Part shown: positions 23,830-33,056 of the stretch, in pieces
Layout: each line of letters begins with the position of its first letter
Numbering within the stretch: position 1 is the stretch's first letter
From: Cellulomonas humilata
GTDB lineage: Bacteria; Actinomycetota; Actinomycetes; Actinomycetales; Cellulomonadaceae
Reading direction: 5' to 3'
Assembly: GCF_030814415.1 (NCBI RefSeq)
Contig: NZ_JAUSVB010000001.1
Span: 1,227,854 to 1,291,853 of the forward strand
DNA: 64,000 bases
Position numbers and translations under genes: made by a program
The notes under the pieces: generated by a model
Databases searched by the model: none
Told to the model about the DNA's origin: nothing
The model's input: the letters and a program-made list of their open reading frames with translations, nothing else

Positions 23830-25173
23830 TCAGGCGGTCGGTGCCGTGGCCTGCGCTGCGGCGCGGACGGCGGCCGGGAGGGCCGAGACGATCCGGTCGA
23901 TCGCGTCGTCGTCGTGCGCGGCGGACACGAACCACGCCTCGAACGGCGACGGCGGTGCGTACACGCCCGACTCGAGCAGCGAGGTGAAGAACGGTGCGTA
24001 GCGCCACGACTCCGAGGCCAGCACGGCCGCGTAGTCCTGGGCACCGTGCGCGGCGGCGTCGGCACCGAAGAACGTGCTGAACAGGTTGCCCGCCCACTGC
24101 ACGGCGTGCGGCTGGCCCTCCGCCGACAGCGCGGCCGTGAGCTCACCGCGCAGCTGCGCGGAGACGGCGTCGACCCGGGCGTAGACCGACGCGTCGGCGA
24201 GCCGCAGCGTCGTCAGTCCGGCCGCGGTCGCCACCGGGTTCCCTGACAGGGTGCCCGCCTGGTAGACCGGGCCCGTGGGGGCCAGCAGGCTCATGACGTC
24301 CCGGCGCCCACCGACCGCGGCGACCGGCAGGCCGCCGCCGATGACCTTGCCGAAGGTGTGCAGGTCGGCCGCCCAGCCCTCGCGCAGGCCCTCGAGCCCC
24401 CACCAGCCGGAGTACCCGACGCGGAAGCCCGTGAGGACCTCGTCCTGGATGAGCAGGGCGCCGTGCGTGAGTGTGATGCGGCGCAGCGCGGCGTTGAACC
24501 CGGGCAGCGGGGGGACGACGCCCATGTTCGCGGGCGCGGCCTCCGTGATGACCGCGGCGATGCGGTCGCCGTGCTCGGCGAACGCGGCCTCGACGGCCTC
24601 GACGTCGTTGTACGGGACGACGATGGTCTCGCCGGTGACCGCGGCCGAGACACCGGCCGAGTCGGGCAGGCCGAGGGTCGCGACGCCGGAGCCGGCCGAG
24701 GCCAGCAGCGCGTCGACGTGCCCGTGGTAGCAGCCGGCGAACTTCACGACGAGGTCGCGCCCGGTGAACGCGCGCGCCAGGCGCAGCGCCGTCATCGTGG
24801 CCTCGGTGCCGGTGGAGACCAGGCGGACCTTCTCGGCCGGAGGGACCCGCGAGCGGATCTCGTCGACGAGGTCGGTCTCGGTGACCGTCGGCGCGCCGAA
24901 GCTGAGGCCGCGACCGGCCGCGTCGCGGACCGCCTCGACGACCTCGGGGTGCGCGTGGCCCAGCAGGGCCGGACCCCACGAGCCGACGAGGTCGACGTAC
25001 TCGTTGCCGTCGATGTCGGTGACGTAGGGGCCCCGGGCGGACGCGAGGAACCGGGGCGTGCCGCCCACGTTCCCGTACGCGCGCACCGGCGAGTTCACCC
25101 CGCCCGGGATGACGGTCTGCGCGCGCGCGAAGGCGGCAGCGCTCGTCTTCGCTGTCGTGGTGGTGACGCTCAT
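23830..25173 (-). CDS. hemL: glutamate-1-semialdehyde 2,1-aminomutase HemL
   Basis: A 447-aa class-III PLP aminotransferase-fold enzyme that converts glutamate-1-semialdehyde to 5-aminolevulinate in the C5 pathway. Seen: the substrate motif [13 protein letters not shown] at ~22, YHGHVDALL, the acidic PLP partner in DEVLTGFR, and the PLP lysine in [12 protein letters not shown]. Start is ATG 25173 with AGGAG 7 nt upstream, overlapping the hemB stop by 4 bp. Last gene of hemC-D-B-L. Confidence 0.96.
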   Translation of the reverse strand: MSVTTTTAKTSAAAFARAQTVIPGGVNSPVRAYGNVGGTPRFLASARGPYVTDIDGNEYVDLVGSWGPALLGHAHPEVVEAVRDAAGRGLSFGAPTVTETDLVDEIRSRVPPAEKVRLVSTGTEATMTALRLARAFTGRDLVVKFAGCYHGHVDALLASAGSGVATLGLPDSAGVSAAVTGETIVVPYNDVEAVEAAFAEHGDRIAAVITEAAPANMGVVPPLPGFNAALRRITLTHGALLIQDEVLTGFRVGYSGWWGLEGLREGWAADLHTFGKVIGGGLPVAAVGGRRDVMSLLAPTGPVYQAGTLSGNPVATAAGLTTLRLADASVYARVDAVSAQLRGELTAALSAEGQPHAVQWAGNLFSTFFGADAAAHGAQDYAAVLASESWRYAPFFTSLLESGVYAPPSPFEAWFVSAAHDDDAIDRIVSALPAAVRAAAQATAPTA

Positions 25174-26159
25174 CGGATCTCCTCTGCCAGCCAACCGGCC
25201 AGCTCTGTCGCAGAGTACGTGAGTACGTGATCGGCACCGGCGCGGCGGATGCTGAGCACAGACTCCAGGATCGCCCGTCTGCGCTCGATCCAGCCTCGCG
25301 CAGCGGCGGCCTCGATCATGGCGTACTCGCCCGAGACCTGGTAGGCCGCGACCGGAACCGTCGACATGGCGGCCACGTCGGCGAGGATGTCGAGGTACGC
25401 CAGGGCCGGCTTGACCATGACGATGTCGGCACCCTCGGCGAGGTCGATGGCCACCTCACGGACGGCCTCGCGGCGGTTCGCGGGATCCATCTGATAGGTG
25501 CGCCGGTCGCCCTCGAGCTGGGACTCGACCGCGTCCCGGAACGGTCCGTAGAACGCGGACGCGTACTTGGCGGCGTAGGCCAGCACGGCGACGTCGTCGC
25601 GACCAGCGGCGTCGAGGGCGTCCCGGACGTACCCGACCTGGCCGTCCATCATCCCGCTGAGACCCACCACGTGCGCCCCGGCCGACGCCTGGGCCAGGGC
25701 CATCTCGGCGTACCGGACCAGCGTCGCGTCGTTGTCGACGGCCCCGCCGGGCGTGAGGACGCCGCAGTGCCCGTGGTCGGTGAACTCGTCGAGGCAGAGG
25801 TCGGCCTGCACGACCAGCGCGTCACCCACCTCGGCGACGGTGTCCGCGATGGCGAGGTTGAGGATCCCGTCCGGGTCGGTCGCCTGCGAGCCGACGGCGT
25901 CCCGCACCGTGGGGATCGCGAAGAGCATGACGCCACCGAGCCCGACGCGCGCCGCCTCCGCCACCGCCTTCCGCAGCGAGTCGCGGGTGTGCTGCTGGAC
26001 GCCGGGCATCGAGCTGATCTCGCGCGGCTCCGTCAGGCCCTCCTTGACGAACACCGGCAGCACCAGCTGGGCGGCGTCGAGCCGCGTCTCGGCGGTCAGG
26101 CGGCGCAGCGCGGGCGTGGCGCGCAGCCGGCGCGGACGGACGCGACGGGCGTCGGTCAT
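25170..26159 (-). CDS. hemB: 5-aminolevulinate dehydratase (porphobilinogen synthase) HemB
   Basis: A 329-aa HemB that condenses two 5-aminolevulinates to porphobilinogen. The active-site lysines are visible in [16 protein letters not shown] (~200) and [11 protein letters not shown] (~253). The metal segment reads [14 protein letters not shown] (~123-136), with two of the three zinc cysteines and an Asp in place of the third. ATGA overlaps on both sides, with hemD and hemL, show tight operon coupling. Confidence 0.96.
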   Translation of the reverse strand: MTDARRVRPRRLRATPALRRLTAETRLDAAQLVLPVFVKEGLTEPREISSMPGVQQHTRDSLRKAVAEAARVGLGGVMLFAIPTVRDAVGSQATDPDGILNLAIADTVAEVGDALVVQADLCLDEFTDHGHCGVLTPGGAVDNDATLVRYAEMALAQASAGAHVVGLSGMMDGQVGYVRDALDAAGRDDVAVLAYAAKYASAFYGPFRDAVESQLEGDRRTYQMDPANRREAVREVAIDLAEGADIVMVKPALAYLDILADVAAMSTVPVAAYQVSGEYAMIEAAAARGWIERRRAILESVLSIRRAGADHVLTYSATELAGWLAEEIR

Positions 26160-26986
26160 CAGAGCTCCTCGGGGCTGGGGACGGGGGCGGGCAGGACGGT
26201 GGTGACCGCACGCGTGAGGGCGTCGACCATGCCGATCATCGTCTGCTCGGTCGCGATGCCCGCCAGCGGCAGGCCCAGGCGCGCGGCCTCGGCGGCGGTG
26301 GACGGGCCGATGCCGATCATCAGGGTGGTCGTCGGTGGCGTCCCCAGTCGGGACGCCAGCTCCCGGACGGTGCTGGCCGACGTGAGCAGGGCCGCGCGGA
26401 TGGTGCCGTCGGTCCAGGCCTCGCGCACCTCGGCGGACGGCGGGGCGGCCGGCACGGTCCGGTACGCGACGACGTCGGCCACGTCCCAGCCGCGTTCCTG
26501 CAGCCCGTCGACGACCGTCGTCGCCGCCAGGTCGCCGCGGGGGAACAGCACGCGGGCCGGCTCGGTGGGCGCGGGGAACTCCTCCACCAGCCCGCGCGAC
26601 GTCGACTTGCCGCGGGGGACGAGGTCGGGCTCGACGCCGACGTCGCGCAGGGCACGGGCGGTGCCAGGGCCGATGGCCGCGACGCGCACGTGGCCGTCGG
26701 CGAGCAGCTGCGTCAGGCTGCCGGCGCTCTCCTGCGCGCGGTCCACGAGCACGGGCACGGCGGCGGCGCTGGTCACGACGAGCCACCCGAACCAGCCCGA
26801 CTCGAGGGCGAGCAGGGCGTCGTCCAGCTCGGTGGGGTCCTCGGGCGGCACCGTCTCGATGAGGGGCACGACGACCGCCTCGGCCCCCGCCGCGGCGAGC
26901 GCGACGACGGCGGGGCTGCGACCGGCCGTCGGGCGGGGGACCAGGACCCGCCACCCGGACAGCGGCAGCACGGGGGTCCCGGTCAT
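26159..26986 (-). CDS. hemD: uroporphyrinogen-III synthase HemD
   Basis: A 275-aa two-domain HemD that cyclises hydroxymethylbilane with ring-D inversion. Family patterns: [30 protein letters not shown] at the N-terminus, [10 protein letters not shown], then IGPGTARAL in the middle, LFPRGDLAA, and TSASTVREL with IGPSTAAEA near the C-terminus. Sequence is weakly conserved in this family, so context (between hemC and hemB) carries weight. Start ATG 26986 overlaps the hemC stop. Confidence 0.92.
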   Translation of the reverse strand: MTGTPVLPLSGWRVLVPRPTAGRSPAVVALAAAGAEAVVVPLIETVPPEDPTELDDALLALESGWFGWLVVTSAAAVPVLVDRAQESAGSLTQLLADGHVRVAAIGPGTARALRDVGVEPDLVPRGKSTSRGLVEEFPAPTEPARVLFPRGDLAATTVVDGLQERGWDVADVVAYRTVPAAPPSAEVREAWTDGTIRAALLTSASTVRELASRLGTPPTTTLMIGIGPSTAAEAARLGLPLAGIATEQTMIGMVDALTRAVTTVLPAPVPSPEEL

Positions 26987-27954
26987 CGGACGGCGCCCAG
27001 GGCGGCGAGGTCGGCGGCGCCGGCGTCGAGGAGCGTCTCGGCCAGCCGGGCGCCGAGCGCGAGGGCGTCGGCGGCGCTGTCGGTGCCCAGGGTCGCCGTC
27101 AGGCCGCGGTGCAGCGACGCACTGCCGTCCGGGCGGACGACCACGGCGTCGAGGAACAAGGTGCGGCCGTCGTCGGCCAGGCGTCCCGTCGCACCGATCG
27201 GTGCCGCGCAGCCGGCCTCGAGGCGACCGAGCAGGGCCCGCTCGGCGAGGACCGCGAGGTGCGTCGGGCGGTGGTCGAGCGCGGACAGGGCCAGCGCGAG
27301 CGGCTCGTCGGGCTCGAGCCCGGCGCGGACCTCGACGGCGAGCGCGCCCTGGCCGGGTGCGGGCAGCATCGTGCCCGGGCCGAACGCCTCGGTGACGGCG
27401 TCGAGCCGCCCGAGCCTGGCCAGACCCGCGCGGGCGAGCACGACGGCGTCCAGGTCGCCGGGTCCGGTGGCGGAGCCGGCGACACGACCGAGCCGGGTGT
27501 CGACGTTGCCGCGGATGTCGACGACGTCGAGGTCGGGGCGGGCGGCGAGGAGCTGGGCCGCGCGGCGGGGGGAGCCGGTGCCGACGCGGGCGCCGGGGGG
27601 CAGCAGCGCGAGGGTCAGCTCGTCCCGGGCGCACAGCGCGTCGGCGGGGTCCTCGCGCGGCGGGACCGCCCCGAGCACGAGCCCGTCCGCGTCGCCCGTC
27701 GGCAGGTCCTTGAGGGAGTGCACCGCGACGTCGCAGCGGCCGTCGAGGAGGGCGTCGCGCAGGGCAGTGACGAAGACCCCCGTGCCTCCCAGGCTCTGCA
27801 GGGAACCGGTCAGGCGGTCGCCGTCGGTGCGGACGTGGACGGTCTCGAGGGTCAGGTCGCCACGCCCGAGGACGGCGAGGGCGTCGACCACATGGCCGGT
27901 CTGCGTGAGCGCGAGCGCGCTCGCGCGGGTCCCGACCCGCACGTGCTGGAGCAT
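26983..27954 (-). CDS. hemC: hydroxymethylbilane synthase (porphobilinogen deaminase) HemC
   Basis: A 323-aa HemC that polymerises four porphobilinogens. Seen: [14 protein letters not shown] at the N-terminus, HSLKDLPT (~83), [11 protein letters not shown] (~130), RGNVDTRL (~152), and the cofactor-binding cysteine in [10 protein letters not shown] (~245). Start ATG 27954 is supported by a minus-strand GACACT 6 nt upstream; an ATG 16 codons further up is less likely. First gene of hemC-D-B-L, behind an unusual AT-rich 167-bp intergenic region. Confidence 0.95.
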   Translation of the reverse strand: MLQHVRVGTRASALALTQTGHVVDALAVLGRGDLTLETVHVRTDGDRLTGSLQSLGGTGVFVTALRDALLDGRCDVAVHSLKDLPTGDADGLVLGAVPPREDPADALCARDELTLALLPPGARVGTGSPRRAAQLLAARPDLDVVDIRGNVDTRLGRVAGSATGPGDLDAVVLARAGLARLGRLDAVTEAFGPGTMLPAPGQGALAVEVRAGLEPDEPLALALSALDHRPTHLAVLAERALLGRLEAGCAAPIGATGRLADDGRTLFLDAVVVRPDGSASLHRGLTATLGTDSAADALALGARLAETLLDAGAADLAALGAVR

Positions 27955-28121
27955 GCGGCCAGTGTCCCCCTCCGTCGCAGGGATGTCGAAGCGCGGGGAC
28001 ATTCCCAGAACCCCGTGACGGGGTCGTGACAGGTTGTCAGAAAATGCCGCCAAGAAATGTGACCCACGACATTCTTCCACCGCTTGCCGACGCGTTGTCA
28101 GAAAATGACGAAGCAATTCCC
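27955..28121. promoter_or_regulatory. AT-rich control region of hemCDBL with direct and inverted repeats
   Basis: Separates hemY from hemC, both on the minus strand. Holds two copies of GTTGTCAGAAAATG (28033-28046 and 28094-28107, 61 bp apart). Between them is an inverted repeat AATGT-N8-ACATT (28056-28073), extended imperfectly to AAGAAATGT/ACATTCTT. A small hairpin CCCCG-TGA-CGGGG lies nearer hemC. It looks like a regulator-binding region with its own promoter, so hemCDBL can be expressed apart from hemEY. Confidence 0.6.
27961..27966 (-). promoter_or_regulatory. -10-like element before hemC
   Basis: GACACT on the minus strand ends 6 nt before the ATG at 27954. Confidence 0.4.
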
Positions 28122-29405
28122 TCAGATCACCGACCGCGCCGCCGCGCGGGCGTCCGGCACGACCGACGCCAGCCCGTTGCCGGCCACCCACGCACCGCAC
28201 ACCGCGACCCCCGCGAGCGGCTCGACCGCTGCCCGCACGTCGGCGACGACCCGCGCGTGGTGGGCGCTGGGCCGAGGCAGCGCCTGCGTCCACCGGACGA
28301 CCGCCTGACCCTCGAGCCGGTCGCGGGACAGCGGGGTGCCCAGCAGGACCGACGCGTCGCGCAGGGCCAGGTCGACGTCGGGCTGCACGTCCTCTCCCGC
28401 CCGCCCGTACGACAGCCGCACCACGTGCCGGCCCGGCCCGGCGGCCTGCGCGAGCCACGCCCACTTGGCGGTGGCGTGCGTGAGCGCCTTGGCGGTGACG
28501 TCCGTCGCCTCGCGCGCGACGAGCACCCCGGTGCCGCGCGGTGCAGCGTCGAGCGCGGGGTCGCCCAGCACGAGGGTGACCAGCGTGACCTGCGCACCCG
28601 GGTCCGGGCGACCGACGGTCAGCCCCAGCAGGTCGACCGCCGCCGGGGTGGCCAGCACCCACCGGTCGGCGCGCTCGTCGTCCAGGGACGTCACCGACGT
28701 GCCCGTGCGGACGGTGCCGCCGTGCGCCTCGATGTCCGCCACCAGGGCGTCGACCAGCACGTGCATCCCGCCCGCGATCCCCTGCACCGCCGACCCCGCC
28801 GGAGCCGATGCCCGCAGGCTCCGGACCGCCCGCGCGAGCGAGCCCCGCTCCCGGCGGAGCGCGTCCGGCAGGCCCGGCGCGACGGCGTCCACCGCGAGGT
28901 CGTCGGGGTCCGCGGCGTGCACCCCACCGACCACCGGCCGCACGAGGCGGTCCAGCACGCGCGCGCCCATGCGGCGGCGGACCAGGTCGCCGAGCGAGGT
29001 CGCTGCGGTGGCGGGGAGCACCAGGTCCAGGCTCGCGCGCGCCGCCCCGACGAGCCCGAGCGTCCCGCGCGCAGCCCACGGGTCCGCCGGGATGCCCAGC
29101 AGACCCGTGCGCGGCAGGGGTCCGTCGCCGTGCGGGAGGTGCACCCAGGAGCCGTGCGGCTCGGGCGCGCAGACGCGGTCGGACAGCCCCAGCTCGTCGA
29201 GGAGCGCGGCGACCGTGCCGCCGCGCGTGGCGTACGACTCGGCCCCGGCGTCGAGCCGCAGCCCCGCGACCGTGTGCCCGGCGACCGCGCCGCCCAGGGT
29301 CTCGCGCTCCTCCAGGACGAGCGTCCGCAGGCCCTCGTGGGCCAGCTCGCGCGCGGCGACGAGCCCCGCGATCCCGCCCCCGACGACGACCGCGTCCCAG
29401 GTCAT
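28122..29405 (-). CDS. hemY: coproporphyrinogen/protoporphyrinogen oxidase (HemY/CgoX)
   Basis: A 427-aa FAD-dependent oxidase. The N-terminal dinucleotide motif VVVGGGIAGLVAARELAHEG and EERETLGG are followed by the amine-oxidase fold; the C-terminal FAD contact is in VAVCGAWVAGNGLASVV. In actinobacteria this oxygen-dependent enzyme works on coproporphyrinogen III (coproporphyrin-dependent pathway), so CgoX is the better functional name. That is family knowledge, not visible in the sequence. It starts one base after the hemE stop. Confidence 0.92.
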   Translation of the reverse strand: MTWDAVVVGGGIAGLVAARELAHEGLRTLVLEERETLGGAVAGHTVAGLRLDAGAESYATRGGTVAALLDELGLSDRVCAPEPHGSWVHLPHGDGPLPRTGLLGIPADPWAARGTLGLVGAARASLDLVLPATAATSLGDLVRRRMGARVLDRLVRPVVGGVHAADPDDLAVDAVAPGLPDALRRERGSLARAVRSLRASAPAGSAVQGIAGGMHVLVDALVADIEAHGGTVRTGTSVTSLDDERADRWVLATPAAVDLLGLTVGRPDPGAQVTLVTLVLGDPALDAAPRGTGVLVAREATDVTAKALTHATAKWAWLAQAAGPGRHVVRLSYGRAGEDVQPDVDLALRDASVLLGTPLSRDRLEGQAVVRWTQALPRPSAHHARVVADVRAAVEPLAGVAVCGAWVAGNGLASVVPDARAAARSVI

Positions 29406-29406
29406 C

Positions 29407-30471
29407 TCAGATCTCGTGGACCAGGCGGGCCACGCGCGTGAGCACGGTCGGGTCGGTCTCCGGAGGGACGCCGTGACCGAGGTTCACCACGTGCCCGGGG
29501 GCGACCGAGCCGCGCGCGACGACGTCGCGGACGTGCGCCTCGAGCACCGGCCACGGAGCAGCCAGCAGCGCGGGGTCGATGTTGCCCTGCAGCGGCGTGG
29601 TGCCGCCGAGCCGGCGGTTCGCCTCGTCCAGCGGGAGCCGGTAGTCGACGCCGACGACGTCCGCGCCGACGTCGCGCATCGCCGCGAGCAGCTCGCTGGT
29701 GCCCGTGCCGAAGTGCACCTTCTTCACGTCCAGGTCGGCGACGTGCGTCAGCGCCCGGGCCGACGCGGGGGCCACGTGCGCGGTGTAGTCGGCCAGGCTC
29801 AGGGACCCCGCCCACGAGTCGAAGAGCTGCGTCGCGCTGGCACCGGCCAGCACCTGCGCGCGCAGGAACGCGCCGGCGACGTCCGCCGCCCACTCGGTCA
29901 GCGCCGCCCAGGTGGCCGGGTCGGCGTGCATGAGGGTGCGGGCGGCGAGGTGGTCCCGCGACGGGCCGCCCTCGACCAGGTACGCGGCGAGCGTGAAGGG
30001 GGCGCCCGCGAAGCCGATCAGGGGCGTCTCGCCGAGCGCGTCCACGGTGAGCGCGACGCCGTCGGACACGGGCTGCAGCGCGTCGGGTGTCAGCGGGCCG
30101 AGCTCCCGCAGCCGGGCGACGTCGTCGGCGGTGCGGACCGCGGAGCCCATCACGGGGCCGACGCCGGGCTTGATCTCCACGTCGACGCCCGCGAGCTTGA
30201 GCGGCACCACGATGTCGGAGAAGAAGATCGCCGCGTCCACGTCGTGCCGGCGCACCGGCTGCAGGGTGATCTCGCTGGCGAGCGCCGGGTCCAGGCAGGC
30301 CTCCAGCATCGCCGTCCCGACGCGCGCCTCGCGGTACTCGGGCAGCGACCTGCCGGCCTGTCGCATGAACCACACCGGCCGTCGCGACGGGGCCTGGCCG
30401 GAATATGCACGGACCAGCGAAGAATTCTTCGTGCGGCCGTCGACGAGGGGGTGCGAGGAAGGAAGGTTCAC
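29407..30471 (-). CDS. hemE: uroporphyrinogen decarboxylase HemE
   Basis: A 354-aa HemE that decarboxylates uroporphyrinogen III to coproporphyrinogen III. Diagnostic WFMRQAGRSLPEYRE (~35-49), FAGAPFTLAAYLVEGGPS (~145), FDSWAG (~215) and LQGNIDPALL (~288). I prefer GTG 30471 over a TTG seven codons upstream, because CACAAT sits 7 nt before the GTG, the same geometry as the Rrf2 gene. Divergent from hemA with only 46 bp between starts; forms hemE-hemY. Confidence 0.95.
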   Translation of the reverse strand: MNLPSSHPLVDGRTKNSSLVRAYSGQAPSRRPVWFMRQAGRSLPEYREARVGTAMLEACLDPALASEITLQPVRRHDVDAAIFFSDIVVPLKLAGVDVEIKPGVGPVMGSAVRTADDVARLRELGPLTPDALQPVSDGVALTVDALGETPLIGFAGAPFTLAAYLVEGGPSRDHLAARTLMHADPATWAALTEWAADVAGAFLRAQVLAGASATQLFDSWAGSLSLADYTAHVAPASARALTHVADLDVKKVHFGTGTSELLAAMRDVGADVVGVDYRLPLDEANRRLGGTTPLQGNIDPALLAAPWPVLEAHVRDVVARGSVAPGHVVNLGHGVPPETDPTVLTRVARLVHEI

Positions 30472-30478
30472 GTCGCCG

Positions 30479-30484
30479 ATTGTG
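30479..30484 (-). promoter_or_regulatory. -10 element, leaderless promoter of hemE
   Basis: CACAAT on the minus strand ends 7 nt before the GTG at 30471. Confidence 0.5.
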
Positions 30485-30504
30485 CCGGACAAATGTCGAG
30501 ATGA

Positions 30505-30510
30505 TTAACT
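30505..30510 (+). promoter_or_regulatory. -10 element, leaderless promoter of hemA
   Basis: TTAACT ends 7 nt before the GTG at 30518. The divergent hemE and hemA promoters must overlap. Confidence 0.55.
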
Positions 30511-30517
30511 CGGGCAC

Positions 30518-31783
30518 GTGGTGCTGCTGTCCCTCGCCGCCAGTCACCACGACCTCGACCTCGATGTGCTGGAACGTCTCTCGTCGGACGTCCACGCCGT
30601 CGCGTCCGAGCTCGTGGGCTCGACGGCCCACAGGTTCGTGTCCGGTGCCGTCGTCCTGGCGACGTGCAACCGGTTCGAGCTGTACCTGGAGGTCGACGAC
30701 GCGGCGGACACCCCGTCGGCCCGCGCCGCGGCAGCCGAGGCCGTCGCCAGCCGCTCGGGCTACACCGCCGCGCAGGTCGACACGCACCTGCGCGTCCGCA
30801 CCGGCACCGACGCCGCGGCCCACCTCTTCTCCGTCGCCAGCGGGCTCGACTCGATGGTCGTCGGCGAGCGGGAGATCCAGGGGCAGGTGCGGCGCGCACT
30901 GACCGCCGCCCGCCGCGACAGCACCACCACGTCCGGCCTCGAGTCCCTGTTCCAGGCGGCCTCTCGCGTCTCCCGCCTGGTGGAGAGCCGCACCGGGCTC
31001 GGCGCCACCGGCCGCTCGGTGGTCGGCGTCGCGCTCGACATCGCGCAGCGCGAGCTGCCCGACTGGTCCGCGGTCCGCTGCGTGCTCATCGGCACCGGCT
31101 CCTACGCGGGTGCGTCGCTGGCGGCGCTCAAGGCCCGCGGCGCCGGCGACATCCGGGTGTACTCCGCCTCCGGTCGCGCCCGTGCGTTCGCCGCCGCCCG
31201 TGGGGTCCGGTCGCTGCCGGCATCCGCGGACCTCGCCGCCGAGGTGTCCGACGTCGACCTCGTGGTGGCCTGCAGCGGCGCCGCCGGAGCGGTTCTCGGC
31301 GTCGATGCGCTGGCCGCCGCGCGGCAGGGTTCGGCGTCGCCTCTCACTGTCGTCGACCTCGCGCTGCGGCACGACGTCGACCCGGGCGTCCGCTCGTTGC
31401 CCGGTGTCCGGCTGGTCAGCCTGCACACCGTGGCCGAGCACGCGCCCGCGGAGCACGCCGCCGTGCAGGCCGCCCACGACGTCGTCGTCGCCGCAGCGGA
31501 GGCCTACGAGGCCGACCGGCGGGTCCGCGACTGGAACCCCGCGGTCGTCGCGGAGCGCACCCGGGTCCTCGGCGGGCTGGAGTCCGGCCTGAGCGAGCTG
31601 CCCGACGACGCGCGCGACGAGCGGGCCGAACGAGCCCTGCGCCGGCGCACGCGGGCCGCGCTGCACGCCCCGACGGTCCGCGCCCGTGAGGCGGCCCGTG
31701 CCGGCGACGCGATGACCTACGCGGCTGCGCTCACCGAGCTGGCGTCGATCCCGGTGCCGACCGTGGCAGCCGACGCGCACTGA
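30518..31783 (+). CDS. hemA: glutamyl-tRNA reductase HemA
   Basis: A 421-aa GluTR, first enzyme of the C5 pathway. Seen: LSLAASHHDLDLDVLERL at the N-terminus, the catalytic cysteine C50 in LATCNRFELYLEV, the DSMVVGEREIQGQVRRA block (~108), the NADPH fold VLIGTGSYAGASLAAL (~190), and a dimerisation helix in the C-terminus. GTG start, leaderless. Together with HemL it supplies ALA from glutamyl-tRNA. Divergent from the hemE operon, so the entry point may be regulated separately. A strong terminator follows. Confidence 0.95.
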   Translation: MVLLSLAASHHDLDLDVLERLSSDVHAVASELVGSTAHRFVSGAVVLATCNRFELYLEVDDAADTPSARAAAAEAVASRSGYTAAQVDTHLRVRTGTDAAAHLFSVASGLDSMVVGEREIQGQVRRALTAARRDSTTTSGLESLFQAASRVSRLVESRTGLGATGRSVVGVALDIAQRELPDWSAVRCVLIGTGSYAGASLAALKARGAGDIRVYSASGRARAFAAARGVRSLPASADLAAEVSDVDLVVACSGAAGAVLGVDALAAARQGSASPLTVVDLALRHDVDPGVRSLPGVRLVSLHTVAEHAPAEHAAVQAAHDVVVAAAEAYEADRRVRDWNPAVVAERTRVLGGLESGLSELPDDARDERAERALRRRTRAALHAPTVRAREAARAGDAMTYAAALTELASIPVPTVAADAH

Positions 31784-31825
31784 CTGGTCGTCCTTGCGGC
31801 TGCGTGGTCGCAGCGGTGAAGCAGA

Positions 31826-31868
31826 GCGTGCCGGGCCTGGACGGGGGGGAGGGCCAGGCCCGGCACGC
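31826..31868. terminator. terminator of hemA
   Basis: Perfect 15-bp arms (GCGTGCCGGGCCTGG and complement) with a 13-nt loop. Confidence 0.85.
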
Positions 31869-31877
31869 GTCCCGTGA

Positions 31878-31902
31878 GGGTCACATCACGCTGGCGTGAC
31901 CC
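31878..31902. terminator. hairpin after the unknown minus-strand gene
   Basis: GGGTCAC/GTGACCC arms (7 bp), 11-nt loop with an inner TCACG/CGTGA option. Ends the 31930 gene. Confidence 0.5.
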
Positions 31903-31929
31903 TGGTACGGAACCCTCGGTGCGGCGCGC

Positions 31930-32802
31930 TCAGGAGCGCACCACCTGCTGTTGGGGGGCAGCAGGCCCGGGGGCCCAGGTGTGGGGGACCACCTGGTTGG
32001 TCTGGATGTCGGTGAGCTCGGCGGCATAGACGATGCCTTCGTACACGCCGGCCTCGACACGGGTGAGGTGGAGACGCTCGGCGCGCTCGATGTCGTCGCC
32101 GAGGTGGGAGATCCGGGCGACGACGTAGCGCTGGGCGTCCTGCCACTGGTCGACGACGCGGACGCTGAGGCCGTTCCAGCGGGCCGTGAGGTCCAGCTCG
32201 AACAGCTCGGTGACGTCCTCGCGGGCGACCCGGCGGTACCAGCGGCCCGACGGCGACTGGTGGAAGCCGGTCTCCGCCAGCGGCGGGTTGGCCAGGGCGA
32301 GGACGACCGTGTGGCCGCTGTCGACGACGTCGGCCTCGAGGTAGGCGCCGTGCCACTTGGCGACGGGCCCGACACAGCGGGAGAGGGACGCGAGCGAGGG
32401 GCGGGGGGCGCCCAGCTGCGTGACCGTCCAGCCGGCGCCGACGTCGCCGTAGCGCGCCAGCAGAGTGGAGGTGCCGTTGTCGTAGATGCGGATCAGCTCG
32501 GCGCCCGGGGGGATGCGCGAGTGGCGCAGCCACCAGAGCGGGAGGATGTAGCCGGGCACGTCGCGGTACTGCAGCTGGGGGGATGACTCGAAGCGCAGCA
32601 CATCGATCGAGCGGTCGTACGGGCTGAAGGGCGAACCCTCGTACCCGAGACCGTGCACCTCGAACAGTTGCGCCGGGGTCGTCGCGAAAGCGACGTCCTC
32701 GGCACGCACCACGTACCCCGCCAGACGGTCATGGCCCGCGGTGAGGTGCGCGCGGGTGAGCGCTGGCGTGATCGCCTTCTGCATGAGCGTCACGATGGGC
32801 AT
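31930..32802 (-). CDS. hypothetical protein, about 290 aa, unknown function
   Basis: I do not recognise a family. The protein is soluble-looking: no signal peptide or membrane helix, mixed alpha/beta, many Trp/Tyr/His. Notable segments are YILPLWWLRHSRIPPGAEL (~84), a small central stretch GPVAKWHGAYLEADVV, and HTWAPGPAAPQQQ near the end. The start is uncertain: ATG 32802 has AAGG directly against it, while an ATG six codons later (MQKAITPAL) has no RBS. Monocistronic, between the hemA and purB terminators, preceded by about 200 bp of relatively AT-rich sequence. Confidence 0.75.
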   Translation of the reverse strand: MPIVTLMQKAITPALTRAHLTAGHDRLAGYVVRAEDVAFATTPAQLFEVHGLGYEGSPFSPYDRSIDVLRFESSPQLQYRDVPGYILPLWWLRHSRIPPGAELIRIYDNGTSTLLARYGDVGAGWTVTQLGAPRPSLASLSRCVGPVAKWHGAYLEADVVDSGHTVVLALANPPLAETGFHQSPSGRWYRRVAREDVTELFELDLTARWNGLSVRVVDQWQDAQRYVVARISHLGDDIERAERLHLTRVEAGVYEGIVYAAELTDIQTNQVVPHTWAPGPAAPQQQVVRS

Positions 32803-32998
32803 CCTTGCCAGAAAAGGGGTGAACCGGATGTTTCAGACCGGTCGGTGCACGATTGTGCAGGGCAAACCGGGCACCTGTCCAGGAGCGATCACTCTTTCGG
32901 ATGAAATCGCAGGTCAGACGGCATGAGAGCGGTCCCGTCGAAACGGTTCCTCTTCTGCTCGCGAGTCGGCAGAAGATGGCCGGGCGACGCCGATCGTT
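32803..32998. other. upstream region of the unknown gene
   Basis: About 200 bp of lower-GC sequence, including TTTCAGACCGGTC (~32830) and GATGAAATCGCAGG (~32899). It probably carries the promoter and regulatory sites of the 31930-32802 gene. No repeat or RNA family recognised. A 64-codon plus-strand frame inside it is not convincing. Confidence 0.35.
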
Positions 32999-33044
32999 CA
33001 CCCGTTCGGCGCAGTGTGGACTGGACGATGCGGCCGAACGGGTG
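32999..33044. terminator. terminator of purB
   Basis: Perfect 12-bp arms (CACCCGTTCGGC and complement) with a 22-nt loop, just after the purB stop on the minus strand. Confidence 0.65.
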
Positions 33045-33056
33045 TAGCAGGCCGGT

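Noticed and set aside
30472..30492. TTG start for hemE seven codons upstream
   Set aside because: It would sit upstream of the CACAAT promoter element, with no RBS; GTG 30471 fits the leaderless pattern.
29402..31780. Long minus-strand frame across hemE and hemA
   Set aside because: Out of frame with hemE and antisense to hemA; no domain.
32853..33047. 64-codon ORF on the plus strand
   Set aside because: It covers the purB terminator and the control region of the unknown gene; no RBS or conserved feature.
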